Shown: positions 1-9,145, counted from the stretch's first letter. The stretch: 64,000 nucleotides of DNA from an uncultured Prevotellaceae bacterium (GCA_902775605.1 CACYNE010000002.1:1-64000); one strand, 5' to 3'. Numbers and translations are program-made. The notes: a model not told the origin generated them from the sequence alone.

Positions 1-31
1 ATCTTTGCATCATAGAAGCTAAAGACCAAGT

Positions 32-343
32 ATGAGGAAAATATATTATTTCATATTTCTGTGCATTGCCCTGCCTTCTTTCCTGGCAGGATGCAATAAA
101 GATGAGGCTGAGTCAGAGCCAGTTACCCCTGCACTCACCCCCATGCACAAGATGTACAACGAGAGTGTTACTCTGACGGAGGCCATCCTCGACAGCATCA
201 CCAGCTTCAGATGTCAGGGGACTGTCCCTTGCCATCCCATCGCTAAGGGTGTGGATGTCTCTGCTGTCTATGATGGTGTTGAAATTTCTTTTAAGCGCAA
301 AATCAAGCTGAATGAGGATAAAACGAAGGTAATTTTTGCGTAA
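32..343 (+). CDS. small hypothetical lipoprotein
   Basis: A 103-residue protein with a lipoprotein signal peptide: positively charged MRKIYY, a hydrophobic stretch, and the lipobox LAGC with the acylated cysteine at about residue 21. It is therefore probably anchored in the envelope. The mature part is short, polar and rich in Asp/Glu/Lys, with two cysteines in RCQGTVPCH that might pair. I recognise no domain. It lies upstream of the hsd operon on the same strand, but a promoter-like sequence at 335-366 separates them, so a functional link is not implied. The start is at the left edge of the window and upstream context is missing. Confidence 0.6.
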   Translation: MRKIYYFIFLCIALPSFLAGCNKDEAESEPVTPALTPMHKMYNESVTLTEAILDSITSFRCQGTVPCHPIAKGVDVSAVYDGVEISFKRKIKLNEDKTKVIFA

Positions 344-366
344 TAAGGGAATTATTTATATTTTTG
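335..366 (+). promoter_or_regulatory. Bacteroidetes-type promoter of the hsd operon
   Basis: TTTG at 335-338 and TATTTTTG at 359-366, spaced 24 bases start to start, match the -33 TTTG / -7 TAnnTTTG pattern of Bacteroidetes housekeeping promoters. It sits 33 bases before the hsdM ATG. Confidence 0.6.
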
Positions 367-399
367 CAGAAAGATTGATTTACAGACTATACAAGATTT

Positions 400-1920
400 A
401 TGATTACAGGCGAGATAAAGAACAAGATTGACCAGATATGGGATACCTTCTTTGTGGCAGGTATCACTAACCCAATCACGGTATTGGAGCAGATGACCTA
501 TATCTTCTTCATGAAGTTGCTCGATGATAAGCAGCTGCAGGAGGAAGAGAATGCTCGTGATTGGGGTGCAGAGATTCAGAATCCTACATTCCTTGATGGG
601 CAGCTGTGGGTGAATCCAGAGGCTGTTTCAGAGGAAGAGAAGAAAGGTGTTCCATACGAGAATCTTCGTTGGCATGTATTCAAGAACTTTGGTTCAGACA
701 ACATGTTCAAGATTGTTCGCCAGAGTGTGTTCGAGTTTATCAAGCATATCGGAACAGGTGAGGAAAGTGCATACAGTCGCTATATGAAGTCTGCCATATT
801 CCTTATCCCGAATGCTCGCACGCTGACAAAGGTTGTTGATGGCGTCGATGCCCTCGACATGAACAATCGTGATGCGATGGGTGATGTCTATGAATACATC
901 CTTGGCAAGATGGCAGCATCAGGCACTAATGGTCAGTTTCGTACTCCTCGCCACATCATCCGCATGATTGTGGAAATGATGAAGCCAACGCCAAGAGACT
1001 ATATCTGCGACCCTGCAATGGGTAGTGCAGGTTTCCTTGTGGAGGCAGTCAAGTATATCAAGGAGAATTATGGGTCAGCCTTGTATGCGGCGGAAGAGGT
1101 TCATCACATGAAGACGTCGATGATTAATGGTTACGATACAGACCAGACGATGCTTCGCATAGGTGCCATGAACCTGCTGCTTCATGACATTACTGCTCCA
1201 GAACTTGCATGGCGCGACTCGTTGTCAGAACAGAATGATGATCAGAGTTGCTATACGCTCATCATGGCAAATCCTCCTTTCGCTGGCAGCCTGGACAAGG
1301 GTAATGTCAACAAGAAGATTCTTGCATACGCCAATACGAGTAAGACAGAACTCTTGTTCCTTGCTCAGTTTGTACGCTCTTTGGAGGTTGGTGGACGTTG
1401 TGCCAGCATCGTTCCAGATGGCGTTTTATTTGGCACCAGCAAGGCTCATATTGCCATTCGTAAGGAGTTGGTGGATAATCAGCAACTGAAGGCTGTCATC
1501 TCTATGCCCAGTGGCGTCTTCAAACCATACGCTGGAGTTAGTACTGCCGTTCTTGTCTTCTCAAAGACGAACAGTGGTGGTACTGACAAGGTATGGTTCT
1601 ATGACATGAAGGCTGATGGCTTCAGTCTTGACGATAAGCGAAGTCCTATCAGCGAGAACGATATTCCTGATGTCGTAGCTCGCTATCATCATCTGAAAGC
1701 AGAAGAATCTCGCAGTCGCAAGGAGCAGAGTTTCTTTGTTCCAGTAGAAGAGATTCGCCAGAACAACTACGACCTTTCCATCAACAAGTACAAGGAGATA
1801 GAGAGGGAGAAGGTAGAATACGAACCTGTTGCAGATATCCTTGCCCGTCTTGAAAAGACTGAGGGCGATTATCTGAAGGGATATAGTGAACTATATAAGA
1901 TGTTGGAAGAGAGACAATAG
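400..1920 (+). CDS. hsdM: type I restriction-modification DNA methyltransferase subunit M
   Basis: A 506-residue N6-adenine methyltransferase subunit of a type I restriction-modification complex. An N-terminal helical HsdM_N region (about 1-140) precedes the SAM-binding core, with motif I DPAMGSAGF at about residue 205 and catalytic motif IV NPPF at about 291. Length is normal for the family. It would methylate the site chosen by HsdS and form the M2S core of the complex. It opens an operon with fic, yhcG, hsdS and hsdR on the same strand. The ATG at 400 follows the promoter at 335-366; the next gene begins 31 bases after the stop. Confidence 0.95.
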   Translation: MITGEIKNKIDQIWDTFFVAGITNPITVLEQMTYIFFMKLLDDKQLQEEENARDWGAEIQNPTFLDGQLWVNPEAVSEEEKKGVPYENLRWHVFKNFGSDNMFKIVRQSVFEFIKHIGTGEESAYSRYMKSAIFLIPNARTLTKVVDGVDALDMNNRDAMGDVYEYILGKMAASGTNGQFRTPRHIIRMIVEMMKPTPRDYICDPAMGSAGFLVEAVKYIKENYGSALYAAEEVHHMKTSMINGYDTDQTMLRIGAMNLLLHDITAPELAWRDSLSEQNDDQSCYTLIMANPPFAGSLDKGNVNKKILAYANTSKTELLFLAQFVRSLEVGGRCASIVPDGVLFGTSKAHIAIRKELVDNQQLKAVISMPSGVFKPYAGVSTAVLVFSKTNSGGTDKVWFYDMKADGFSLDDKRSPISENDIPDVVARYHHLKAEESRSRKEQSFFVPVEEIRQNNYDLSINKYKEIEREKVEYEPVADILARLEKTEGDYLKGYSELYKMLEERQ

Positions 1921-1951
1921 CAGCATTCAACGAACTAAAAGCAAGACTACA

Positions 1952-2983
1952 ATGAGCTACGTACCACCATTCACAGTTAGTGCCGAGGCCATCAATCTGA
2001 TAGCAGAGATTTCTGCTCAGATAGAGCGTTATGCCATTCGTTTGGAGCAGGAGGATGGTTTACGCCTTCGAAAGGCGAACCGTATCAAGACCATTCATTC
2101 CTCGCTGGCCATTGAGGGCAACACCCTCTCTGAGGAAGAGGTGCGCGACGTCATCGATGGCAAGAACGTGGTGGCGCCCATCCGTCAGATTCAGGAGGTA
2201 AAGAATGCCATCAAGACCTACGAGTTATATCCTACGCTCGATGCTTTTAAAGAGAAAGACCTGCTAAAGGCGCATGGCGTAATGATGCAGGCTCTCGTGG
2301 ACAATGCAGGCCGCTACCGCAGAGGTGGCGTAGGCGTGTTTGGTGAAAAGGGATTGGTACATCTGGCACCTCCTGCCGATCGTGTCCCTATGCTGATGGG
2401 CGATCTCTTTGATTGGCTGAAGCACTCTAAGGACCATTTGCTGATTCGCAGCTGTGTGTTCCATTTCGAATTTGAGTTTATCCATCCTTTCATTGATGGA
2501 AATGGCCGTATGGGGCGCTTGTGGCAGTCGCTGATACTTGGCAAGTTGCATCCTCTATTTGAGCATCTGCCTGTAGAGAACATGGTATATAGCAATCAGC
2601 AGCAGTATTACGATGCCATTACAGCCAGCAGCAATGCAGGGCAGTCAGGTCCTTTCATTGACTTTATGCTGGGCGAGATTTATAAGACGCTGAAAGAGCA
2701 TCAGGGGAACCCTTTGCCAAATACAGAAGACGAGTTCGATGCAAAGTTCGGCAAAGAGTTCGGTGTAAAGTTCGGTGTAAAGTTCGGTGTAAACGAAAGA
2801 AAGGTTTTGTTGCTATTAGCATCCAATCCGTCTTTGTCTGCTGGGGACATCGCAGAACAGATAGGATTATCGAAGCGTGGTGTGGAGAAACAACTGAAGA
2901 AATTCCGCGACCTCGGAATTATCACTCGAAAAGGAAGTGACAAGACAGGCTACTGGGAGATTGTAAAAGAGGAAAATGTATGA
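1952..2983 (+). CDS. fic: Fic family protein with self-inhibitory motif and winged-helix tail
   Basis: A 343-residue Fic protein, probably an AMP-transferase (or other nucleotidyl transferase) acting on protein targets. The catalytic motif HPFIDGNGRMGR begins at about residue 178 with the active His intact. An inhibitory helix motif SLAIEGN at about 51-57 matches (S/T)xxxE(G/N), placed before the Fic core, so this should be a class II auto-inhibited enzyme. A C-terminal winged-helix region (about 280-335) suggests DNA binding. Between them lies a repeat of KFGV-like tetrapeptides. I chose the ATG at 1952 (MSYVPPF) because it starts the conserved N-terminus; an in-frame upstream start at 1886 would overlap hsdM. 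The stop overlaps the next ATG (ATGA-type). Confidence 0.9.
   Translation: MSYVPPFTVSAEAINLIAEISAQIERYAIRLEQEDGLRLRKANRIKTIHSSLAIEGNTLSEEEVRDVIDGKNVVAPIRQIQEVKNAIKTYELYPTLDAFKEKDLLKAHGVMMQALVDNAGRYRRGGVGVFGEKGLVHLAPPADRVPMLMGDLFDWLKHSKDHLLIRSCVFHFEFEFIHPFIDGNGRMGRLWQSLILGKLHPLFEHLPVENMVYSNQQQYYDAITASSNAGQSGPFIDFMLGEIYKTLKEHQGNPLPNTEDEFDAKFGKEFGVKFGVKFGVNERKVLLLLASNPSLSAGDIAEQIGLSKRGVEKQLKKFRDLGIITRKGSDKTGYWEIVKEENV
2744..2791 (+). repeat. 12-bp tandem repeat inside fic
   Basis: Four 12-bp units of the type AAGTTCGGTGTA (the first and second slightly diverged) encode KFGK, EFGV, KFGV, KFGV. The unit is a multiple of three, so copy number changes keep the reading frame. It lies in the linker between the Fic domain and the winged helix. 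Confidence 0.9.
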
Positions 2984-4134
2984 GAGAAGGGGAAATGATT
3001 ATGGCACAGAAGAACGAATTACAAGAAACAGCTCGTATTGATGCCCTCTTTGAGAAGGTATCTGCACTGATAAATCAGGCTCGCAAACATGTTGCTACGA
3101 CAATCAATGTGGCAGAAGTTTATACCAAATACCACATTGGACAATATATTGTTGAAGACGAACAAAAGGGCAAGTCACGTGCTGAATATGGAAAACAGGT
3201 GCTGAAAACCTTGTCCAACAGGCTTTCTGCGCGTTTTGGAAATGGATGGTCTGAAGAAACGCTTAAGTTGTGCAGACGTTTCTTTATGGTTTATTCAAAT
3301 TCGGTAAACAGTGATTACCCAATTCAAAAGGAAATTGGTAAACAGCGTTTGTCAAATTCGTCAGCAGTGTTGACGAATTTGAATGTCGTCAACAGCCATT
3401 GTCCCGAATTCTCCCTTTCATGGAGTCACTATCTTATCCTCATGCGCATAGAAAATCCCGATGCTCGTAGTTTCTATGAAATAGAATGTGCGCAACAGCA
3501 ATGGAGTGTGCGTCAGCTCAGTCGTCAGGTAGGCAGTAGCCTTTATGAACGCTTGGCTCTAAGTCGCAACAAGGATGAGGTGATGAGATTGGCAAAGGAG
3601 GGACAAACCTTAGAGAAGCCTTCAGACATCATTAAAGATCCTCTGACATTGGAGTTCTTAGGATTAAAGCCCGACTCTGCATATTCTGAGAGTAAGTTAG
3701 AGAATGCTATTATCAGCAAGATGCAGCAGTTCCTTCTTGAATTGGGAAAGGGATTCCTTTTCGAGGCACGTCAGAAGAGATTCACATTTGAAGAAGAGAA
3801 CTTCTACGTTGACTTGGTGTTCTATAATCGTCTGTTGCAATGCTATGTGCTGATAGATTTAAAGGCAGACAAGTTGACCCATCAAGATCTGGGTCAGATG
3901 CAGATGTATGTCAACTACTATGACCGATTTGTGAAGCAGGACTTTGAGAAACCTACCATCGGCATACTGCTTTGTGAAAGCAAGAAAGAAGCATTGGTAG
4001 AACTGACCCTGCCCAAGGATTCAAACATTTATGCTACGCAATATCAACTCTATTTGCCAGACAAGGATTTGCTGCAGGCAAAAGTGAGAGAGTGGATTGC
4101 AGAGTTTAAAGAAACCAACGGAGAAATAGAATGA
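2980..4134 (+). CDS. DUF1016 / YhcG-family PDDEXK nuclease-like protein
   Basis: A 384-residue protein of the YhcG (DUF1016) family. The N-terminal half has the typical helical DUF1016 domain (LSARFGNGWS, LSWSHYLILM); the C-terminal half has a PD-(D/E)XK-like core, with FYVDLVFYN followed by YVLIDLKAD at about 275-300. Family members often sit inside type I restriction loci, as here between fic and hsdS, but their role is not firmly known; a nuclease or accessory restriction function is inference. The ATG at 2980 overlaps the fic stop. In-frame ATGs at 2995 and 3001 follow an AGAAGGGG purine block and are equally possible starts. The stop overlaps hsdS by four bases. Confidence 0.85.
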   Translation: MREGEMIMAQKNELQETARIDALFEKVSALINQARKHVATTINVAEVYTKYHIGQYIVEDEQKGKSRAEYGKQVLKTLSNRLSARFGNGWSEETLKLCRRFFMVYSNSVNSDYPIQKEIGKQRLSNSSAVLTNLNVVNSHCPEFSLSWSHYLILMRIENPDARSFYEIECAQQQWSVRQLSRQVGSSLYERLALSRNKDEVMRLAKEGQTLEKPSDIIKDPLTLEFLGLKPDSAYSESKLENAIISKMQQFLLELGKGFLFEARQKRFTFEEENFYVDLVFYNRLLQCYVLIDLKADKLTHQDLGQMQMYVNYYDRFVKQDFEKPTIGILLCESKKEALVELTLPKDSNIYATQYQLYLPDKDLLQAKVREWIAEFKETNGEIE

Positions 4135-5243
4135 GAGAAGGGTGGACATATAAGAAATTAGGAGAAGTTTGTGAGATCTATCAGCCTAAAACGTTGTCTA
4201 CAGAGGATTTAGTAGCCGATGGAGACTATCCTGTCTATGGAGCCAATGGAATAATCGGCAGATTTAATTCTTACAATCATGAGTTTCCAGAAGTTCTATT
4301 AACTTGTCGAGGAGCTACTTGTGGAAGAATCAACATCTCACAGCCATTTAGTTGGATAAATGGAAATGCGATGGTTATACATAGAAAATCAGATGACCTT
4401 TCTTTTGATTTTCTCAAATATGTAATGTTTTCTTTAGACTATTCCCTGATAATAACAGGCGCAGCTCAACCGCAAATTACACGACAAAAGTTAGCCCCTA
4501 CTGTTATTTCTTACCCTCCTCTCTCTGAGCAGCAGGCTATTGTTTCTGAGTTGGATAAGATTAATGAACTGATAAGCCTGAAGAAGGCTCAGTTGAGTGA
4601 CCTTGATGCTCTTGCTCAAAGCATATTCTATGATATGTTTGGTGATCCCATCGAAAACGAAAAAGGATGGGAAGTGAAGAAGTTGAGAGATATTGTTGCT
4701 GAAGATTGCTCAATTTCGTATGGTATAGTTCAACCTGGAGATGGTGTTGATAATGGTGTTCCTGTAGTCAGACCTGTTGATATGACTCACACTTATGTAA
4801 AACGTTGTGGATTAAAACAAACTACTAAGGAAATTTCTGATTCATATAAGCGAACAATACTAAAGGGCAATGAAATCTTGATGTGTGTTCGTGGTACTAC
4901 AGGTTTAGTAGCATTAGCAACTGAAGATATTAAGAATTGTAATGTTACACGTGGCGTTACTCCTATCGAGTGTAATGCAGATAATAGCAGGTTGTACATA
5001 TATCATCTATTGTTAACTGCAGGAATTCAGCAATATATATCAAATTATACAAAGGGAATAGCACTTAAGCAAATAAACATGCAAGATGTTCGTGAAATTC
5101 CTCTTATAACTCCCCCTCTTGCTCTTCAGCAAGAATTTGCAAAGAAGATAAAGTTGATTGAGCAGCAGAAGGCGCAAATCAATTCTACGATAAAAGACCT
5201 AGAAACTTTGCTTGCATCAAGAATGCAGCATTGGTTTGACTAA
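4131..5243 (+). CDS. hsdS: type I restriction-modification specificity subunit S
   Basis: A 370-residue specificity subunit that should recognise a bipartite DNA target. Two target-recognition domains are each followed by a conserved helical spacer: the central one at about 130-175 (LSEQQAIVSELDKINELI) and the C-terminal one at about 325-365 (LALQQEFAKKIKLIE). Both halves look intact. The ATG at 4131 overlaps the yhcG stop (ATGA), which implies translational coupling. Only one hsdS copy is present, with no inverted half-copies or recombinase nearby, so I see no sign of the shufflon seen in some Bacteroidetes type I loci. The stop codon lies in a short tandem duplication. Confidence 0.93.
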   Translation: MREGWTYKKLGEVCEIYQPKTLSTEDLVADGDYPVYGANGIIGRFNSYNHEFPEVLLTCRGATCGRINISQPFSWINGNAMVIHRKSDDLSFDFLKYVMFSLDYSLIITGAAQPQITRQKLAPTVISYPPLSEQQAIVSELDKINELISLKKAQLSDLDALAQSIFYDMFGDPIENEKGWEVKKLRDIVAEDCSISYGIVQPGDGVDNGVPVVRPVDMTHTYVKRCGLKQTTKEISDSYKRTILKGNEILMCVRGTTGLVALATEDIKNCNVTRGVTPIECNADNSRLYIYHLLLTAGIQQYISNYTKGIALKQINMQDVREIPLITPPLALQQEFAKKIKLIEQQKAQINSTIKDLETLLASRMQHWFD

Positions 5244-5278
5244 AAACGAAGTGATGGTTTGACTAAAAAATTAAGTGA
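5232..5278 (+). repeat. 23/24-bp tandem duplication across the hsdS stop
   Basis: Bases 5232-5254 and 5255-5278 are near-identical copies (TGGTTTGACTAAAAA followed by 8-9 similar bases ending AAGTGA). The first copy holds the hsdS stop codon; the second creates the TTG codon at 5259 that is in frame with hsdR. Confidence 0.85.
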
Positions 5279-5279
5279 T

Positions 5280-8200
5280 ATGAAGAATTTCGACTTTATC
5301 CAACTATTAGCTCAGCATATTCCGAGCTTCAGCAAACTGCATGCGTATTGCGATAAGGCAGAAATATTTCAGAACTCTTTTCCTGAAGAGTCTGCAACTA
5401 ATGCCCGCAAGGCATTGGAATGGCTGGTAAGGCACCATCTGGCTATGGCATCAGCAACGGTGGAGCAGAAGGAATCACTTAACGATATGCTGAAGCATCC
5501 TGAGATGGATGCATTCATCAACTATGACTGGGAATTTCAGAAGAACATCTATACCGTCAAGAAGTTTGGTAACTATGCTTCTCATACAGGAACACAAGAG
5601 ATCAGGAAGAACGATGCCTTCATCTGTTTGAGGGCGCTGTTCTATGTGGTGGAGGGCTTCTTGTTTCGTTGGGAGGCAATCAAGAATATAGTAGCCTTTG
5701 ATGCTACCTTGGTGCCACAAGTGCTGCCTGGAATACAGGTGTTAACTTCTCCTGAGCCAGAAGTGTCGCAAGAGGTTGTTGACAGCGTTCCCAAGGAGGT
5801 GATAGACAATCCTGTCAAGCCTGTGGAAACACCCAAGGAATCGCTTGCCAGCGAGGCTGTCACCAGAAGATGTCTCATAGACTATATGCTGAATGAAGCC
5901 AAGTGGGACATCCTGACAGTCAAGGGTGATATACAGGGTGGAAAGGCTTGTATTGAGGTTGAGGTAGAAGGCATGCCCAACCCAAGCGGTAAGGGCTATT
6001 GCGACTATGTATTGTTTAGCAGAGGTGGAAAGCCTTTGGCAGTCGTAGAAGCCAAGAGTACCATACAGAATGCAGGAAAAGGTAGAGCTCAGGCCATACT
6101 GTATGCTGACTGTCTGGAAAAGAAATATGGCGTCCGACCTGTTATATACTATACCAATGGTTATGTGACCAAGGTGATTGACGGCTTGGGATATCCTGAC
6201 AGAGATGTCATCTCATTCCATAGTCATGACGACTTGGAATATATGATGCAGAAACGTGGAAGGGCTGACATAAAAGACCTGACCATAGACGAGACGATTA
6301 CTGACAGACCATATCAGAAGACTGCCATCAAGAGCCTCGTGGAGTGGCTCAACATGAAGCATCGTCGAGGATTGTTGGTGCTTGCCACTGGCACAGGAAA
6401 GACACGAGTGAGTATTTCACTTTGCAAGCTGCTGTCAAACAACGACTGGATAAAGCACGTATTGTTCCTTGCCGACAGAGTAGAATTGGTCAATCAGGCA
6501 AAGGGGAACTTTGAAAAGCTGCTGCCAAGTGAGTCGATGGCATCATTGTCAGACGATGATGAGCCAGACTTGGAGGCAAGATTCATATTCTCCACATACC
6601 AGACGATGATCAACTACATCAATGAGTATGATGTGAAGTTCAGCGTGGGACATTTTGACCTGATCATCATTGACGAGGCACACAGATCTGTATTTGGAAA
6701 GTATGGAGCCATCTTCCAATACTTCGACTCGTTGTTGATAGGTCTGACTGCCACACCTCGTGACGAGATAGACAAGAACACCTTCCGATTGCTGGAGCTG
6801 GAGAATGAGCCCAACTTTGAATACACTTTTGATGAGGCAGTAAAGGATGGATACCTTGTGTCTTACAAGGCAAAGCGTCATTACTCGAAGATGATAAACA
6901 AAGGCATCAAGTATGACGAACTGACTCCAGAACAGCGCGAGGAACTGGAAAAGGTGTGGGATTACGAGAAGATGCTGAAAGGTATTGATCCCAAAGCGGA
7001 ATACCATCGTGACATAGAAGGAAACGAGATATTCCGTTACCTCATCAATGACGATACCATAGACAATGTATTGTCAGAGCTGATGGAAAACGGCTTGAAG
7101 ATTAAGAGTGGCGAAGATATAGGAAAGACCATTATCTTTGCCTATAATCACAAGCATGCTGAAAGAATAGTGGAACGCTTCCACGCACTCTTCCCCAATC
7201 GTGGGGCAGACTATTGCCAGTTGATAGACAATCAGGTGAAGTACCATGATAAGCTGATAGCAAAATTCAAACTTGCGGAAAGCATGCCTCAGATAGCTGT
7301 CAGCGTGGATATGCTCGACACCGGCATTGATGTGCCAGAAGTCTTGAATCTGGTCTTCTTCAAGATTGTGAAGTCGAAGATCAAGTTTGAGCAGATGATA
7401 GGTCGAGGTACTCGCCTTTGTCCTGACATCTTCGGAGAGGGTAAGGACAAGGAATGCTTCTATATCTTTGACTGGTGCGGCAACTTTGACTATTTCTCAA
7501 AGAAGCCTGACGGCATAGATGCCTCAAACAGCAAGTCATTGACAGAAAGACTCTTCTCGCTGCGATTGGATATTGCGAAGGAACTGCAGAGTGCCGAGCA
7601 TCAGGAGAAGGCATTTGACAAGAAGATGCATGACGACCTGAAGGTGCTATTGCATCAACAGGTAAACGGCATCGTGAAAGAGCGCAAGGATGCTCGCCCA
7701 TATTGGAACATCATAGAGCCCTTCCGAGACAAGGATAAATGGACTTATCTCTCAGAGGTAGATGTGTTGCGTCTGAAGGAAATAGGGAAGCTGATACCGC
7801 AAGATGATGATGACGAATCAGCCAAGAAATTCGATGTCATCATGCTTCATCTGCAGTTGGCCCATATCGACTCTACAGTTCGTGTGGGACAGTTTAGGCA
7901 GGTTGTGGTAAATGTTGCTGCTCATCTGGAAAAGAAGGGCTCAATACCTGCTGTGATGAAGCATATAGACACCATTCGACAGGTTCAGCAACCACAATTC
8001 TGGGCGAATGAGAGCCTTGATAGTCTTGAGGGCGTAAGAACAGAACTGAGAGACTTGATAAAGCTACTTGAGGAGGCCAGAAAGAAAGAGAAGTTTATTA
8101 TTGATATTGAAGACCCGTATGTGACGGAAGTGGGTGAAGAGGATACTGTTATCCGTACTTCCTACAAGCAAAGGGTGGTAGATTATCTGGCACAAAACAC

Positions 8201-8621
8201 AGGTAATCCTACGCTTCAGAAGATACAGCAGTTTGAGCAATTGACAGCAGGGGACTTCGCAGAACTGGAGCGAGTCTTCTTTGAAGAGCTTGGTAGTCGT
8301 GAAGAATACGACGAACTGGCAGAGGGGCATCCATATAAAACAAATGTGGCTGCATTCATTCGTGTTGTCAATGGCATAGACAGAAAGAAGGCCCTCCAGA
8401 TATATCAGAAGTTTATCAACGACAATAACCTGACTTCAGACCAAGAAAGATATCTTAAGAATATTCTCGACTATGTCAGCGTAAATGGAGATATAGAGGT
8501 TAGGAACTTCATGGAGTATCCATTAAAGGCATATAATTGGCGAGGTACCTTTGGCGACAATTTCGTCAGCCTAAAGGATTTCGTTAAAGAAATACATCAG
8601 GTTATTTCTATATCGGCATGA
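5280..8621 (+). CDS. hsdR: type I restriction endonuclease subunit R
   Basis: A restriction and translocation subunit of about 1113 residues from the ATG at 5280; a TTG at 5259 would add seven residues. N-terminal DUF4145-like helical region (about 15-115), HSDR_N PD-(D/E)XK nuclease region (about 200-270, VVEAKS), then SF2 helicase motifs: Walker A ATGTGKT at about 368, DEAH box at about 464, GLTATP at about 487, and GRGTR (motif VI) at about 707. The C-terminal third resembles the EcoEI R-type C-terminal domain. It should cut unmethylated DNA after ATP-driven translocation, with HsdM and HsdS. No frameshift is visible, so the system looks functional. Confidence 0.95.
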   Translation: MKNFDFIQLLAQHIPSFSKLHAYCDKAEIFQNSFPEESATNARKALEWLVRHHLAMASATVEQKESLNDMLKHPEMDAFINYDWEFQKNIYTVKKFGNYASHTGTQEIRKNDAFICLRALFYVVEGFLFRWEAIKNIVAFDATLVPQVLPGIQVLTSPEPEVSQEVVDSVPKEVIDNPVKPVETPKESLASEAVTRRCLIDYMLNEAKWDILTVKGDIQGGKACIEVEVEGMPNPSGKGYCDYVLFSRGGKPLAVVEAKSTIQNAGKGRAQAILYADCLEKKYGVRPVIYYTNGYVTKVIDGLGYPDRDVISFHSHDDLEYMMQKRGRADIKDLTIDETITDRPYQKTAIKSLVEWLNMKHRRGLLVLATGTGKTRVSISLCKLLSNNDWIKHVLFLADRVELVNQAKGNFEKLLPSESMASLSDDDEPDLEARFIFSTYQTMINYINEYDVKFSVGHFDLIIIDEAHRSVFGKYGAIFQYFDSLLIGLTATPRDEIDKNTFRLLELENEPNFEYTFDEAVKDGYLVSYKAKRHYSKMINKGIKYDELTPEQREELEKVWDYEKMLKGIDPKAEYHRDIEGNEIFRYLINDDTIDNVLSELMENGLKIKSGEDIGKTIIFAYNHKHAERIVERFHALFPNRGADYCQLIDNQVKYHDKLIAKFKLAESMPQIAVSVDMLDTGIDVPEVLNLVFFKIVKSKIKFEQMIGRGTRLCPDIFGEGKDKECFYIFDWCGNFDYFSKKPDGIDASNSKSLTERLFSLRLDIAKELQSAEHQEKAFDKKMHDDLKVLLHQQVNGIVKERKDARPYWNIIEPFRDKDKWTYLSEVDVLRLKEIGKLIPQDDDDESAKKFDVIMLHLQLAHIDSTVRVGQFRQVVVNVAAHLEKKGSIPAVMKHIDTIRQVQQPQFWANESLDSLEGVRTELRDLIKLLEEARKKEKFIIDIEDPYVTEVGEEDTVIRTSYKQRVVDYLAQNTGNPTLQKIQQFEQLTAGDFAELERVFFEELGSREEYDELAEGHPYKTNVAAFIRVVNGIDRKKALQIYQKFINDNNLTSDQERYLKNILDYVSVNGDIEVRNFMEYPLKAYNWRGTFGDNFVSLKDFVKEIHQVISISA

Positions 8622-8711
8622 ATCGTGAACAGTAGGGGACGAGAGAATCATTTTTTAGAGAATTTGACGGTGGAATAAATATAACGGTTTTAAGTTTAGA
8701 CGATACGCATT

Positions 8712-9083
8712 ATGGCAACAAGAAATGAGAACCCTGCACCCTTTATGGCTGTGCATCCTGGTATGATGATTAAGCCAGAACTGGAAGAACGCGGAATCAG
8801 TCAGAAGGATTTCGCTAAGATGGTTGGCATTCAGGCTTCGCATCTGAGTGAGGTGCTGAACGGCAAACGTGCGCTTACAACAGAGTTGGCCGTAAAGATA
8901 GAGTCGGCTATAGGTCTGCCTGCAAAAGTTCTGTTGGCTGCACAAACGCAGTATGAGTTGGAATCTGCAAATCCTGCAAGTGACAACAAGGAGAAAGAGA
9001 CTATTGCTATCACCATTCCCGTTGGCGATCGCGGTCTGCTTCGCGAATTAGTTCGCAGATTTGGCTGGGTTGGCGTGTTCTGA
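8712..9083 (+). CDS. HigA-like XRE-family antitoxin/regulator without a visible toxin
   Basis: A 123-residue protein with an XRE helix-turn-helix at about 20-75 (PGMMIKPELEERGISQKDFA, then HLSEVLNGKRALT), the pattern of the HigA antitoxin family, which usually represses its own operon and neutralises a RelE-fold HigB. No HigB-size gene lies upstream (91 bases to hsdR) or downstream, so it is a solitary regulator or a leftover antitoxin. The C-terminal tail (about 95-123) ends GLLRELVRRFGWVGVF. A strong terminator follows at 9114-9145. It might control the restriction operon next door, but that is inference. Confidence 0.8.
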   Translation: MATRNENPAPFMAVHPGMMIKPELEERGISQKDFAKMVGIQASHLSEVLNGKRALTTELAVKIESAIGLPAKVLLAAQTQYELESANPASDNKEKETIAITIPVGDRGLLRELVRRFGWVGVF

Positions 9084-9113
9084 TTGTGATTTCAAATAAT
9101 TCTCTTAATATCA

Positions 9114-9145
9114 ATCCCACATCGTTATGATGTGGGATTTTTTTT
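9114..9145 (+). terminator. rho-independent terminator
   Basis: Hairpin AATCCCACATC / GATGTGGGATT with a five-base loop, followed by a run of eight T (9138-9145). It closes the HigA-like gene. Confidence 0.85.

Noticed and set aside
4131-5243. Phase-variable hsdS shufflon
   Set aside because: Only one hsdS gene is visible, without inverted repeats, silent half-genes or a site-specific recombinase in the window.
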